Positions 1-14,900 of a stretch of 64,000 nt of DNA are shown piece after piece (the first letter of the stretch is position 1; the number at the start of each line of letters is the position of its first letter). The notes beneath the pieces are model-generated. The model ran no database searches. It was not told where the DNA came from and saw nothing but the letters and a program-made list of their open reading frames with translations. This DNA comes from Apostichopus japonicus (lineage: Eukaryota; Echinodermata; Holothuroidea; Aspidochirotida; Stichopodidae). Location: contig NC_092573.1 of NCBI RefSeq assembly GCF_037975245.1, forward strand, positions 26,315,265-26,379,264, written 5' to 3'. A program made the translations under genes and the position numbers.

Positions 1-795
1 GTGAGAAAACTCTAAAATGATGAAAGCATCACGTGATCTTTTGTAGTGATTTTATTGTTATTCGGGATGGTTGCTGAGGGCTATCTTAGAGGCATCTTAA
101 GTTGTCTCGTAGAATAATATCTATATCTCCATAATGTAGGCGGGAAAACTTCGATCGTTGAAAGCCTGATTTGTGAACATCAAAGACAGGCAATACACGT
201 GATCTAATTTCATATATTTCTTGATAGAAGATTCCCTCGTCTCGATCAATAATGAATGCGTCTCCTAAAGTGCAATTCCTTTCTTCTCCCTTCCCGAAGA
301 TTGTATTCTTTGGTGATCGCCAGTTTCCTCGACTGGAAAAAACCTAATCACACGTAAAATTGAAATATGCTTCCACGAGAGATGTGACATTATCTCTATT
401 ATCCCATACTACTATATACGGGATTCAAATGTTAATAAATTTACGTAAGGCTGCTGTTTCGGTGTGAAAGAGTGAAATTTTATTCGTGTTTTCAGTTGTC
501 ATAAATGTCAGCATCCAAAATAGCTCTATCTGTGAAAGGTTATCATGTTATTGAAGGCTCTTTCCTCCACATGAAAAAAATAATAATTTCGACAGGGATG
601 AGGCTGAGAGGGAATACCTTTGTTGTATTACTCGGCATCATATTGTGTATTATATACTTGATAATTTACCAATGTTATGCAACATGCCCGTACTGCCTTC
701 TGCATGATGTCATGTAGAAGGCTCCTTTACTTAATTCTAATGGGAACTTTCCATGGTCTTAATGGCTTTAAAGGCTCAATGGTTTTACTTTACGA

Positions 796-888
796 TGACG
801 ACATCGTCGTCGTTATCGTCATCTTCATCTTTATCATCATCAACTTCGTCTCCATCTTCATCTTCGTCCTCTTCACCATCATCATTCA
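796..888. repeat. imperfect trinucleotide (TCD/GAH) tract
   Basis: A run of about 90 bp built of TCG, TCA and TCT triplets with few interruptions. Open frames through it are a consequence of the triplet period and I do not read them as coding. Confidence 0.7.
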
Positions 889-1653
889 TTATTGTTTTAA
901 TTGATTGCTTTATACCCTTTATCCTAACTTGAACGATCGATAGGCTATCCCGTGCCATCCCATAAACTCTTAACTGAGTTGTTCTTCTGTGTTAGATTTG
1001 GTACATCGGTCACTCGTTTCCGAGTCTTGTATTTGATATGTAGAACCTAGAATTAGCTTTTGATCTGATTAGTGGTGACACGTGCACCTGACCGTCAAAT
1101 ATAATCCATTATAACCGTCAGTGTGGACGTAAACATTCGGCGATTCATACTTGTTGTCTGTCTTCTATATGCTGAACACCACTAGTTATAAATCACACCT
1201 AAAGCATCGATTTCATCTGTGACGTCAAGGGCAACCAATCAGAACCCGATAATTAAATAGTGTGAAAAGAGTTTCCGTGCAAAATGCAACTCTATAAAAA
1301 CAAAATCACAACACATATATATGTAGCTGGCTCTGTATGTTACATTACTATGGTTTACACCTCCCTTGAAAAATAGCATAAGTTAAGTATGTCCATAACA
1401 AATCATTTAAGTACTTCCCATGCAATTAGTGAAAGAACCAGCGTTCCAAACGGTGAAAGTGCGACTAGAAATATCCTTAAACGTACAACATACCTTTAAG
1501 GTGAATGTGTATGTAGATCATGCTATTAAAGCTGTTTGCTCGCTGCCTAATTGTAACATGATTAAATCATTCTGGCAGTGCCATTTAATATCTTCTTATA
1601 ACAAGATAGCCCTCACACACAGGACACATATGTAAATGCACGTTCTGTGTCAG

Positions 1654-1675
1654 TATATATATATATGTATGTATG

Positions 1676-1748
<73 letters not shown>

Positions 1749-1764
1749 TTATATATATATATAC
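1654..1764. repeat. (AT)n microsatellite with GTAT interruptions
   Basis: Almost pure AT dinucleotide repeat with an internal GTAT block near 1667-1680. It lies directly left of a degraded TTAA-MITE terminus. Confidence 0.9.
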
Positions 1765-1824
1765 CAAGATACAAAATGCTATTAGAATGTGGTTTTGACT
1801 TAAGGATGTAGTTTTGTAAATGAT

Positions 1825-1856
1825 GAACTTCAGCTTCCGAAATATCCCTTTAAATA
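1825..1856. mobile_element. remnant terminus of a TTAA-type MITE
   Basis: The words CTTCAGC..CCG.AATATC..TTTAA match the right end of the better preserved element at 23067-23549. Only this terminus is recognisable here. The left end may have been lost or overwritten by the adjacent AT microsatellite. Confidence 0.4.
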
Positions 1857-4800
1857 TCTACATTAACTTCTTAAATATTCACATTAACTTCTTAAATATT
1901 CACATGAACTTCCCTATATATCCACTTAAAAATTCTAGCAAGTCGTGCATGTGTACGTTTCTATTCCAGTCAGTAATTTTTCAAGTATAAACTTAAACCG
2001 AAGATAGCACCATCTCATGCACCTGATGCAGTTATCGATTAACTAGCTAAATATTAACCTTGTTATTTACTATCCTTTACCAGTCGAAAGTAAATATTCT
2101 GTGATAGTCTCTGCTTTCTGATGGATGATATTTGGATGGTTAAAGATCATTATAGCTCTTGTACTATTTATACAATACAGTCAGTTGAGGAAGTAAAAGT
2201 AAATCGAGTTATTAAACATTAATTTTGCCTCTAAGTTAAAAGCAGATGCCACTCGAATAATAAGTGAGCATATCATGATAAAATAGTGCAAACGTTAAAG
2301 ATAATGCAGGTATTTGGAAGTGTATAATGGCTCAGGAAAAGTTTTGAAAAAAATCTTTGCTTGTACAAAGTTCCATCACTTCGTTACCTTTGGTGACATA
2401 TGGAAGCAATAACCTGCTCTGTTTATAGAAGCAATATATACATACGCATTGAAACCACTGTTAGGAAGTATTGTGTCGCACACACATAACTTTCAATCAA
2501 TTCAATAATTTTCCATACACATAAATTAATTTATTTCCTTTATTGATGATAGAATAAATAATATGACGTAGTCAACGTTGTTTTGTCTGTTCATCAAATG
2601 AAACTAACGGTATGGAAAACGAGATTTCAAGTTGGTTATTCACGAGGAAGATTCAGTTATTCGTTTTTTTTTTCATAAACAACAAAAATTTAATTAATGT
2701 ATAATACTGATTTGCGCCTGCAGATAATTGAATACGTTCTAGTCCTCGAGGTACACGGACACTAGCATAAACTGCGTATAAACATTGCACATTGGGACTC
2801 CGTATATATCATTGTAATGCGTACAATGTAAACTACCTGATGCTCGCTGCCTACCATAATATGTCATAGTTAATCTCTCGATAAATATCTGTGTACAATG
2901 TAATCTATATGCGTGCACGGTCGTAGCGGTGGGTATCGCACCACAATTAGGGTAGTGCACGTCCGCCTCAGAGGTTAACCATTGTCGGAAAATAGCCCTA
3001 CAGTGACCTACTGTATTGATTTGTTTGGCACTTTCGTTTTGATGCTTGGATGCTGAAGAGGACGAAATAAACTACTGATGGTAAAAAATCTGGCATTTTA
3101 GAAAATCTTGGGTGAAACAAAAATATACCGTAGCGAGAGCTGGTAGATGGGTTGTGAGCACTATGCTAAATTGTTAGCTCTTGTAGCTCAAAATCTAAAA
3201 CTGTTATAGTGGGAAAAGTTGAATGTGTTGTGATAGCCAAACCCTTCAGCTATCATATGGTGGATAGGGAGATGTCAGTTGACGTGGTAGTCTATCTATT
3301 CGGTCTACTAACGGCCTCGGAAAGTGACAAGTCGTGTGTACGTCAATAGGGGCAAATAATTGTGGTGCGACACCTGCATATACAATGCACACTGCGTGTA
3401 TGGTTGGCAATAAAGGACAAAATTCTTAATTATTTAAACCATTTATTGCACCATGTAACTGTGTCGCAAATGTACGTATACTGGCTTCAAACGAGAATTC
3501 GGGCCTTTTCACTACATTTTGCTATCCGAGCATGGGTACTTTTAGAGAGTACCGAATACTTTGTAAGTACACTAGAACACTGTAATTTGCAGCGTCCGTT
3601 GTGTTTGAGGAACTCGGTGACCCTACTCAAACTCGAATTGGGATGATCTATGTCTCGATTCAGGGTCAGATCCTAAGGACTCCAGGCTCTTGGTCTTGGC
3701 TCGGTTGTCATGGACTGGACAAAAATACTGCTTGTACAATTATGTAACATATTTACATTATTTTTCGAGGTTCAAGTCGATAGCCTGCCCAAAAATATAA
3801 TACAAATGACGCCTCTGTGGTAACCTGATATGTTAGTATGGTGAGATACTTTATGCAAATGACCTAAAGAGAGACTATGTGTTAAAAAATCCTTACGAAA
3901 GAGGAAAGAAATATAGTGAAATGTTGACATTTTGAACATTCCCTTTTGCTGATGAAGCATAACTACGCCATTCCGGTACTGATATGTAACTCGAAATATT
4001 CAGTTAAAATTAAGGGAAAAAAAGTACCTAACCAAACATGCTAATATGGTGACATATTTATATTCTAATGAAGTGTGTCAACATAGTGACGGTAATCTAA
4101 GGTACAACCGATTAAAATGGTTGAACAAAGTGAAGTGTTTGATCTGAAAAGCGGACATGTTAACTTATAATATGCTAATTGTCTATCGAGAAAGTATGGA
4201 AAAATCCCGTGTTGTTCACCAGAATCTATGCTTTTACTATATACGGCTTAATATCTTGCCCTTCAACATTGCTTTCCATTCGTTAAGCATTGCATAAAGT
4301 GTTTCAGTCGAGAGATGATAAGCACTGCATGTGTCTATGACTTCGGAACAGGAGAAACCTTGCCTGTAATATCCACACGACCTGGTTACATCAATTCTCT
4401 TTGCTCGTGTTAAGCTGGAATATGCGATGTACTAATTCTAACTTTGCGGAATTCTCTTATCTACCGTAGACGAAAGCTGCACTTGATGCAGCAGCGATAC
4501 GCAAGTCACTGCATCACCTGTTATAGGAAGATTTGGTGTCAAACCAAGCAGAATTAAGAAATTGAGCTCATTGTTTCGTGTATAGGTGAATATCGCAGTA
4601 TAACTCCACGCAAGATATTACATTTCTCTGCCAGTGAGTGGGATCGAAGCAAAGAAACACGTACATGCATATCACGTAATTAGCAAGTGAATGCGACAGA
4701 TAGAGAAGTACAAGTATAAGTTTTATTATCACGTTGAGCAAATGGATACGTTCCGGCATAAAGGAACCTGGTATAGTGTGGTCACCTAGAAGCCCAGTGC

Positions 4801-5733
4801 TAATTCTATTAGCTTTGTGCAATATCGCGACCTGGTATATATGACGCACGGATGGCACAGAGGTGATCGCAAATGTTGAATTTCGTAGTTAAATTGTGTA
4901 GTTTATTTCACTTTCAAGATAGCAGCGAGAAATTGAATATTTCTTTTCTTCGGTCTACTAGATTTGTTACTTGTTACATTTGCCGTGTTTCCGTGACTTT
5001 ACGGTGTTATCTTGCATAAATGGAAGACGTTTTCTCCTTTGTAGGATGTTAGCATAGAAGAAGGTGAAGGAAGAAGGAATAACACAAAAAATTGCCATTT
5101 TATATGAGAGATCTGGTGGTTTGGCTGCTGAACGACAAAGAATGTCATTGGTCGATTCAAGTCCATAAAGAGTGGATGTTGTGTTTCATCTGAAATTACG
5201 ATCTAAAATATAACGTTAACGTTTGTTTTACATTATAATAGCGACTACCTTACGAAACGTTTCGATGGGAAAGGAAGCGCGCGATGATGATGTATAGACC
5301 TACAATTAATATTCGAAGCCATGTATGCAACACCTGTGTAAATATTATAGAGTAGTATATCTAATATGAACAACAATTCCAATATACTGTTTATATATTC
5401 ATGACAAACCGATGAACTATATATAGCTATTTTACACACAACGCAATTTCGCGACAGAGCACATGGCTCTGAGTAACCAGGGATTCTAATTGGAAGCATT
5501 GTCTTTGGTAAACGCGAGTTAAATTGAGTAGCGTTGGCAGCCAAGGTGGGCTTGGTACAAGTTCCATTGCAAAACAAGCTGATATGTTGTTCTATTTGGA
5601 AACTATTAAACAGATTCCTGCTGCCATGGTTACATTCACGAGTGTCGTCTGATTTATCATTGGTTGGTCTTAGTTTGCTCCTCGTACGCACCGTTCCTTC
5701 TATTTTCAAAGAAATAGATACATGTGTGAATGA

Positions 5734-5931
5734 ATGAACAGTGGAATTATTCCACAAAGGGTGACCACGGTCGCACCCACCCTTGCGGCATCGCCGGCGG
5801 GTCCGCTGAGACCAGTTAGCGCCCGATCGTACCAGTCAACAGCTAAAACTCCTTCCTCCGCCATCAGAGGCCCCACAAATACAGAAGAAGAGGAAGAAAT
5901 ACTTCTGGAGCTGATTGAAGAATGCGAGCGG
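5734..5931 (+). CDS. gene A exon 1 (start codon)
   Basis: It encodes residues 1-66, ending in an acidic helix ([16 protein letters not shown]). The ATG is preceded directly by an in-frame TGA, so translation can start no further upstream in this exon. Codons are GC-richer than the surroundings, as expected for coding sequence. Donor GTAAAC follows a CGG codon, phase 0. The antisense 170-codon open frame across 5245-5757 is a shadow. Confidence 0.75.
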
Positions 5932-8900
5932 GTAAACTTGCTTTTATATTTTTTGTACAATTTGTTGTATCTATACGATAACTATAAGAAATTTGACTTT
6001 CTATTCATATTATGCATTATGCCTATATCTATACACTCTCTCCCACAAGCGACGATGTGAGGGTGTTCCCCACGCCTCCCCATTCCCCACCCCTCCCCCT
6101 CCTCTCGACTGTTTTCACCAACACAAAACTTACAAGTAGTTATAGGCACCATTGCGTGTATATATAGACCTAATTATAACCTAACTTTTAACCTTAATAT
6201 GCCACCCACTGCACCATTTTAGGTATAGTTTGTTTTCATCTGGGGGTTTGCCTATCCCGCCCCCACGCCCCCATACACGGGAATCGGCTTTAACGACCTC
6301 AGGACCACACCGTCTCCTTTATGAGTTCCTGGGTCCGTTCCTGCTTAGAGCAAGTAACTATAATCCAATAATTAATCGATCGCTTCAGATTCTCTATCAT
6401 GCTTGGACAGCTATAAAATGCCAACAGGGCTGAAACATCAATGTATGTATAATGTTACTGTAATACTAAAGTTAAAATGTTATATACCTTTATATGATGT
6501 AACAATGTTCTACGTATAGGCCTATTTATGGTGTGGTGGTAATTTCAGCTGAGATTATAAACATCAATACATGAATTAACATAGATAACAAACATTTCTA
6601 ACTATAGTACTATTTGTAACTGCTGACACACAACATGAGAGTATGCATGATGTTGGTATATGCTGAAATTGCCTGATACAGTGGGCATGTTGCAACACAA
6701 AATGATCTCATCTGGGTTATGCTGTATATAATGTCATGAATCATTCAGTAAACGTATCGTTAGTGTATCGCAAAGTGAATAACGTGGAAGTACCTCCATC
6801 CTCAACATATCATAAATAACGGGTCTTGGAAGCCATTGCTTTAACTTCCCACATGAGTGCATTTCATACAATTAATCAACGAAGTCCAATTAACACATTA
6901 CTGAATGAACAAAGGCTAAGTATATGAATTGGCATTTACTCTCAAATCCTGCATAATTATAAGGGTCTCAAGTTTTAGGTTTCCATGGCAACTTTTTATT
7001 ACTAAAAACTTCTCTAGGGAACCAGTGATGTATGCCGATGACAAACTAAAGTGTGTTAAGAATTTGGTACATCTTTATGTTTATGTAATGCGAATGTTGA
7101 AACAATTACTTAACAACCACAGATTGAAGTGCATGTACCCGCATTACATTGATTGCCAGCTCACAACATTCAAAAAGATGCTAAAGGAACTAACTAATTG
7201 GTCTAAAGAGAATTAGAGAAATGATCAGAAATCAAACAAGCGCAGAATTTCGTCAAATAATTCATCATTCGAGCATCTTGAAATTATATCATTTCGGAAA
7301 TGAACGACGAGTTGTACTCACGTCCTACATAGTAACGCAGTTACATAGTTACTAATGGAAATTACGTTTGCATGAAAAGGTGTAACAGTATTTTGAAATT
7401 TTGTTGCAAATATGATGAACTATCCCACACAAAAGTTAAATCATTTCCTAATTTCGACTTTTCTTCAACAATAATATAACTAGATTTTTCTTTTCTTTTT
7501 TGGAACATTTTTTCAGGGAAAGTATTCTCAAATTACTGTATGTTAAGGGAGCCATTCAATTTGATGCAAAATGTTGAATTGGTGAAATAGTAGATTCATG
7601 CTACCACCGTGTGCTGTAGCTGTACGGTAAACGCACACAAGACGCGTATAGGGAAGCTTCAAATTTAGGCCTACACGTCAGAATGCGAAATTACACGTAT
7701 CGGCTTTATGTCATATATTCCTTTGGGTGTTTGGTTACATAGTATGACTCTCTTGTCTTGCAAGAAAACCCATTCTTTAAACTTTATCTGTCCTCGTTAT
7801 AGATTGCCTAGTGTGATGGTTGTCTAAACAGTTGGTTTTGATGTCGTTTGAAGCAACACTGGAATGCACCGATTGTTAATTGCGTCCGTGTGCATATATG
7901 TATGCGATTTTGTTGCCTTCGGATAGGTTTTATTTATAAATTAAATGTACCCGTGTATATCGCTTCATTGAATCTGATGTTCAATAAACCATATACCATC
8001 TCGGTATGATTGAATCGACAATACTTCTACTGGGGCACGTCCTATAGTATAATAGTGGATTGGGTTGGCATCATCCACTGTTGACGACAGTCATTATATA
8101 ATAGTAGGGTGGGTTGATATCATCCACAGTTGACGACAGTCATTGTATACTTCTACCTGGGTACGTCCTATAGTATAATAGTGGGGTAGGGTGGGTTGGC
8201 ATCATCCACAGTTGATGACAGTCATTTTATATATTATATTCCAATTAATTATTTTCATGTTTCATGTTGAAGTATAGATTAATGATGACGAAAGCGTATA
8301 CTAATTGTAATCCAAGTAGAATGCTAATATCTGTGTGAATAAGCCTCAGAACATGGTGTAGAGTTGTTGAAGGTAACTAACCAATATTGTATTATATGTT
8401 TGTCTTCATCGACCACCAAACCAGCCGCCTTGCTGCACTCGTCCCCTCCGCCTACCCCCCCCCCCCCTGGATAAACTCTTTTTTTTAAGCTTCCTCTACG
8501 GCACTGCTTAACCATACTAAAAGGAAATAAAAGGCAGTTATATTGCTCATGTCACTATTACCATGGAGCTATATAGCTCCATGCTATTACAAAGTGTTGC
8601 AACCTTTATACCGCAAGCTATTATTACAAAATGCGTCAAGGATTGTAAATTGCGTCGGTTATTACAAAATGCTGTAGTGCAAACCTGTAAGGTCACCACA
8701 CATTGTAATCGAATGACCGTGATTTCTAGTTAGTATAGGCTGCATAGCTCAATGGCACAAGTAGATTAGACCTCGTTAGAAGAAAGGCGGGAATATTGTC
8801 TGTGTATATTGAAGGTCCACCTTTCGGGTTATTCTTCGCTGAATGCAGAGTTAAGAGTCTTCCTACATGTATTAAGTACATGTAACCTTTCATATTGTAA

Positions 8901-11900
8901 AGTAAATTTACATATGCAGGGACCTGTATTTAGGTTTCCAAGATCGTATTATAGGTCAGATTTTCATAACTGTGACTTATCTGTTTAGTACTCAATGTGA
9001 CTTTGATGACGATGAATTTCACACCAAAATCAGATTAGGTAAAGTGATCTTGAAATTGGTAGGCCTAGACAGAGTCGAAGACTTCACGCCTTCATTAAGA
9101 TAAACAAGACAAAACGTGACATAAGAAAGGTCATTATTATTATACCGTCGATTTGAAATTTGTGTCTTCTTGGGTAGGCCTATGCCATACTGTAATTAAG
9201 ATCCAGTAAGATCATGTTTAAGGGGCATACATACATACATGTAGGGAATGATCAAAGGGAGGTGCATGGAGGATTCAAAAAAAGGAAAAAACACGGCTAC
9301 AAAGTATCTTTTCTTGTAACATTTCCCTTCATAAGCCTTGATTTAAACTTACATGGAAACACGTTGTCATTATAAATGCATATAAATTCGAAAGAAATAC
9401 AAAATTCGTAACAGGTTGTTATGCCCCGCGGCGAGATTATGTGGCCCGAAATACCTGTACTTTTGTCTTGGTTGGTACTAACATCTTAAGAACCATGCAT
9501 GTGTGTAGATGCAGAGGGAACATTACCAACCAAGCAGTCACCTGTAATAAAGACGTTAAAAACTAAATAAGCGAAAAGTCCTGTTCGAGGCCTGCTGGAG
9601 TAGACTTTAATTTGGCGCAAACAATTGTTATACACATAGGTCTACAGTGTAAGAAACATAGAGTGAATGAGTTGTTCTCTTGCTTGTCTCTGTGGTAGAA
9701 TTATGTACTCTTTTAGGTAATTTCAAATCACACCTATATATTTACATTGTTTAGAGGTAGGAATTAAGGGAAAGCCAACACCATTGGCATCTTGTATAGT
9801 TTCGATGAACACTTAGGGTGTTAACCTCCCTTGCAGAAAACCTTTAGACTATACCATACCTGTCTTCCAAATCATATCATTATGGTTTTCAGTGGCAATA
9901 ATTTCTTCGAATTATGAGTACTCTACGTTTTTGTTGTGTACATGGGAATGCATTCAATAAATCTTCGATTAAATTGTGTCCATCTAAACATATTAGAAAA
10001 CATTTGTTACCAATTTATCATGGTTAATAAAAACTTCCCTATAGTTGGGCCAATTCTTAATTACGTAGGGTGGATTAGACATATCTGTACCCATTAGTTT
10101 TAAATCATGGCACAAATGTACTTTACTCTAACCAACTGTATACGTTACTCTAACTGCGAATATTAATCGTCTGGTACGCCGTTTTACCGAGAGCACATTA
10201 GAATCGACCTACACGTAAATGAAAATAGTTACAATACATAAAGACTATATTATACATACAAGCAGTTTCATACAGAAGATCGATATTAGAGTCAATATTA
10301 TTTGCATGGTACAATGAATTGATAAGCATCGCAAATCGACAGATAACAGCAAACGCAACTCAGTGTGTTAAGAATAGTTCCATGGAAATACGATATCTTG
10401 CGATGTGGTTCAGTTTTGAAAGTTTATACGCAGACGAAACTTCATTTTGGAGTTGCTTGCAGTACAGTACTTGTGATGCGACTCATTAAACTTAAGCGTC
10501 ACATTTATTTCAATATGAAAGTAGACTTTGCAACTGTGTAACAATGCGTTTAAACTTAGAATGACGATGCAGAGGTTGTGAAGACATAATTAATGTTATA
10601 ATTGTTATTACTAAAGCTGTCTTTTATGTTGATTTTCATGTTATGGCAATCTTACTGCATATACTGTACAGTCACAAGAAAGGTCAAGTACCTTAAAATA
10701 ATAAACGCAAGCGAAATAATAAATTTAGGTTCGCAAATGAAACAAAGCTATGATTTATTCGCTTATAGTAAAACATGATTGTGTTCACGCATATCTCATG
10801 TTTAAACTGAAGAGTACCCGTGTATGAATATTACATAATTCGGTCTTAGTACCACAGAGATACTTTTTAAGAAAAAGTCGCCCAGGAAAGAACCTGGTCA
10901 CGACCGAAAAACCAAACTACTGAACGAATGATCCGCTTCCAATCCCAGTCCCCTTGCATCGGGACTGTGACTGTGTGATGTACAACAGAGATACGTCCCA
11001 ACAAATACTGCATGTTTAGTTCATGGCTTACACTTAGACTCATTTCTCCCTATGCTCGGTGTGATGGGTTGTTGAAACAGCTCCAACGCTGGGGAATAAC
11101 ATCTTCATTATCTTAATTATGGATGTGTTTCTACATTTTGGGCGAATGAATACAGTTTACTTTGTATATTCAAGAGGGTCACAGAGAGTTATCTCGCTAC
11201 AGTCTCGTATATACAAGTTAATTATTACTACTTCACTCGACCATCATTAGGATAAGAATCACATCAGACTTACTTCGCTGACACCATGAGTTATTCATAA
11301 CCAGGGTGTTACCGCAATAGTATAATTACGAGTAATTAGTCTGGACTTGAGGATGAATATAAACCAGTGAAGAATGATGATAGCTAAGAATGCGCACAAA
11401 ACATTGTTTGTATTAACACCCGGCTGAATAGTGTTCACTTCTCAACAGACGACAGATATGCGTGTAACAGGCGAGTTTCTCTCCATGCAGGGTAATGATG
11501 CGGCGCATTGTACAGTAAATAGTCACTATGTAGAATAGATTATGTTTTCAAAGTGACGTAATGGTTGAGTGCCCGACAATAGCTAATAAGTAATGAATAA
11601 ACTGCTACACATAGGCGGAGGCATATAGCGACCTTACTATAAAATAACAAATCGTGTTTAATACTAGATATCATATAGTATGAAATATTTCCCCGTGGGA
11701 CGAACTGAACAACTTTCGCTTGAGAGGATGGAGGGGAGGGGGGGGGGGGGCTTTCGTATTTTCTGCTTGTGGATACTTTTTGATCCTGAATCAACGACAA
11801 CTTACATAATCGCTTACACTGTACCTTGCATAGGTTAGCTACAGGCTTATTTACAGCACCGAACCTATTATTTCTTATCCGAATGAAATATTAAAAAAAA

Positions 11901-14900
11901 AACAGATTTTTAGACGGCCCATAATAATCAGCAAATTATCTTCATCCCGGAAATATCATTTTTTTTACTGTCACGACACTGAGTCTCATATGGGAGTCCA
12001 CCATAATGTTACCTTAAATTTGACTTATAAATATACATAGGCCTACTTTGTTTATGTCAAGCACGTTACCCCGTACAAATATGTGACAATAAGCTACACC
12101 TGTAGCCCTCTTGAGTTAAGAAAAATTTCCACATCATGATATAGCATTTAGTTTTTCTTTCATTCAAAATTACACGATCGCATGCGTCTCTATTAAACGC
12201 CATCCCATCCATACATAACTATATTTTTCAACTTAAGCCAACAATGAAAGGCCGAATTTTTCAACGCTTCATTAATTACAGACATACTTATGGCAAACGT
12301 CAAGTTCGTGTTGTGTTTTGAAAGTACCAATACAGTAAAGTGCTTGGTACCCAAGAGAGCTTGATTGATCGTATTGCTAGCGTGTAGTTTAGTCATATCA
12401 GCGAGACACTAACCAATGAAGAGGGCCGAGAGACTGTGTGTTTATACGTTAAGTTAATTTAGTAGATTAGATCATGCAATTTGCTTGCATTGATCGTTAC
12501 TTGAGGCAGGCTTGCAATATGATGTCACCAATTGGTGTATGTCACAATGAATAGTTGTATACTTGTAGTAAACTAACTCACAAAGCTACAAGAGTCATCA
12601 CATGGTATGTGAATGAATATTTGTTTGATGTTATACTTTTAACATCGCATGAGTCGTTAGAAGTTAACCGTGACAACTTGGAAAGGAACATTTACATAAC
12701 AAAAGAGGGACGCGCCCTCAGCCATAGCTCTTTTGCAAAACAGAAACTTAGAAGTATGAATAGCATTAGATGCGGAACTATGGTCCCCCACCCCCCCCCC
12801 CCCCACTCCACCTCTTCGCTCTTTCAATCCCTTACAAAAAGTGTAAGTAGTTCTTTTCACAGCCTTGCGTGTCGACGTAATTTGCAGCCTAAATACGCCA
12901 TAGAATGCATCATTTCACGCAAAATTCTTTCTGGGAAGGACCCCACCCCCTTTAGTGTAGTTTGCTTCAACGAACCCATGGCCACACCCCTCCTTTTAAA
13001 TTCAGTGATCCGCCCCTGCATGGACATCATTAAAATATAGTTTTGAAATTTTGGCAAAGTCGCAGAAAAGGTGTGCGCTTGAAAGTAGTGCGTTCTTAGT
13101 TGGTAAAGAGCTCGGTTTATTTTATGATCCACTTGAAGAAATGTAATATGCCTTTAATTATACCATATAGCTTGATGACATTTGTTTTCCATGTTATAAG
13201 CTGCGAACGATTGCACCAAAGATTTGGCGAAAACCTTGAATAAGAATGTCTTGAGGGTCTATTCAGGGAATTTATCGAGTCGGTACTAACAGGATTTACA
13301 ATTGTTTGCTTTGAAATTCCAAAACCACCGTAGGATATACCAAGTTTGTCAGAAATAATATGGTCAGAAATAATCAGAAATAATCCTGCTATCGCCAGAA
13401 TAAAAACCCCTTTCATGTAGCGTACGTGCGTTAATGGCGTATTAAATTTGGATATTTTAAAGCCAAAGAGATAAGTGTATCGAACATTATCGCCAGTAAT
13501 TATGCCGTGCGATAACAGGTATATATACTATTCTAGTATAAACTCAAACTATTGCAGGACGGATCTACGCTCAAGATGTGTGTACATGTACATAATAAGC
13601 TCTAACGGTTAAAGTCACATTTGAGTACTAGGTTTACTATATTTCTTTGGTCGAAAAGTGGGACACTGCGCCTCACCCTCTCTAGAGGGCTACATAAAGG
13701 CATTTTCCTGTCAAGCTTGTGGGCTAATATGCGGTCATTAATCATATTTGGTATTGTTGAAACTGTTTTATATTATGCTTTTCAGACGGAAACGTATTAT
13801 TATGCACACACCATCTGTACATCTCAAATAACGTCTCAAAGACCTTCTGAAAATTGGGACAAATTCGTTTGGGCGGGACAATATGTTTTTATTACAAAAT
13901 CGAGACAATCCCGGAAGTATTGTAACCCTTCATTTGGGCAAATAATTGCTGATGTCATAAATCGACAAACATTTAGTAGAAAGGCTTGCCAAGTACGAAC
14001 GCCTCAGTATAAGCAATGAATATGAAATTCTAATTTAAAACGTTGAATGCCGACTAAAAATCACTGAAATTATTTACACAAGATGATAGCAGCAAACACA
14101 AACACATATTGTATTATATAGCATCTACATGATGTCACCAAACATTGAAGTGCATGTTATTGAGATAGGTTCGAGCGTACAATATAATAATATCAACGTA
14201 TATGATATCATGGCATAGCATCGATTAGTGTTCGCGAGAATGAGTAGATTCAATATCATACTTCTAACAATATGATAGCATGTAATGAGAAGTTGATAGC
14301 ATCGAACGCCCATATAACTATAGTGCTATAGATGATAGCATCGAACGCCCATATAACTATAGTGCTATAGATGATAGCATCGAACGCCCATATAACTATA
14401 GTGCTATAGATGATAGCATCGAACGCCCATATAACTATAGTGCTATAGATGATAGCATCGAACGCCCATATAACTATAGTGCTATAGATGATAGCATCGA
14501 ACGCCCATATAACTATAGTGCTATAGATGATAGCATCGAACGCCCATATAACTATAGTGCTATAGATGATAGCATCGAACGCCCATATAACTATAGTGCT
14601 ATAGATGATTGCATCGAACGCCCATATAACTATAGTGCTATAGATGATTGCATCGAACGCCCATATAACTATAGTGCTATAGATGATAGCATCGAACGCC
14701 CATATAACTATAGTGCTATAGATGATTGCATCGAGTGTACGTATACATCATCATAACATGAAACATATCAATATAAAGCACTAGATTCTTTGTCTCAAGT
14801 TGTTTCTCTTGTTTCCCAACACGGTTCTGTACTTTATATGAGATGTAGTAAGAAGACACTTTCTCATACCAGTCAACCGACAATTTAACTCTTGACATTT

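Larger units (their letters stand above)
1..5733. other. non-coding region upstream of gene A
   Basis: AT-rich sequence with no exon I can support. It holds a trinucleotide tract (796-888), an AT microsatellite (1654-1764), a short TTAA-type MITE remnant (1825-1856) and an imperfect inverted pair of 18 bp (about 2931-2948 and 3358-3375, 17 of 18 matching). The promoter of gene A is presumably near the right end, but I see no clear TATA box or CpG-rich patch that would fix a start site. Confidence 0.5.

Noticed and set aside
5245-5757. 170-codon minus-strand open frame
   Set aside because: It overlaps gene A exon 1 in antisense, has no family signature and mixed composition. I treat it as a shadow.
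12555-13040. 161-codon plus-strand open frame
   Set aside because: It crosses a long C homopolymer and a MITE terminus, with Pro-rich nonsense in the middle. Not coding.
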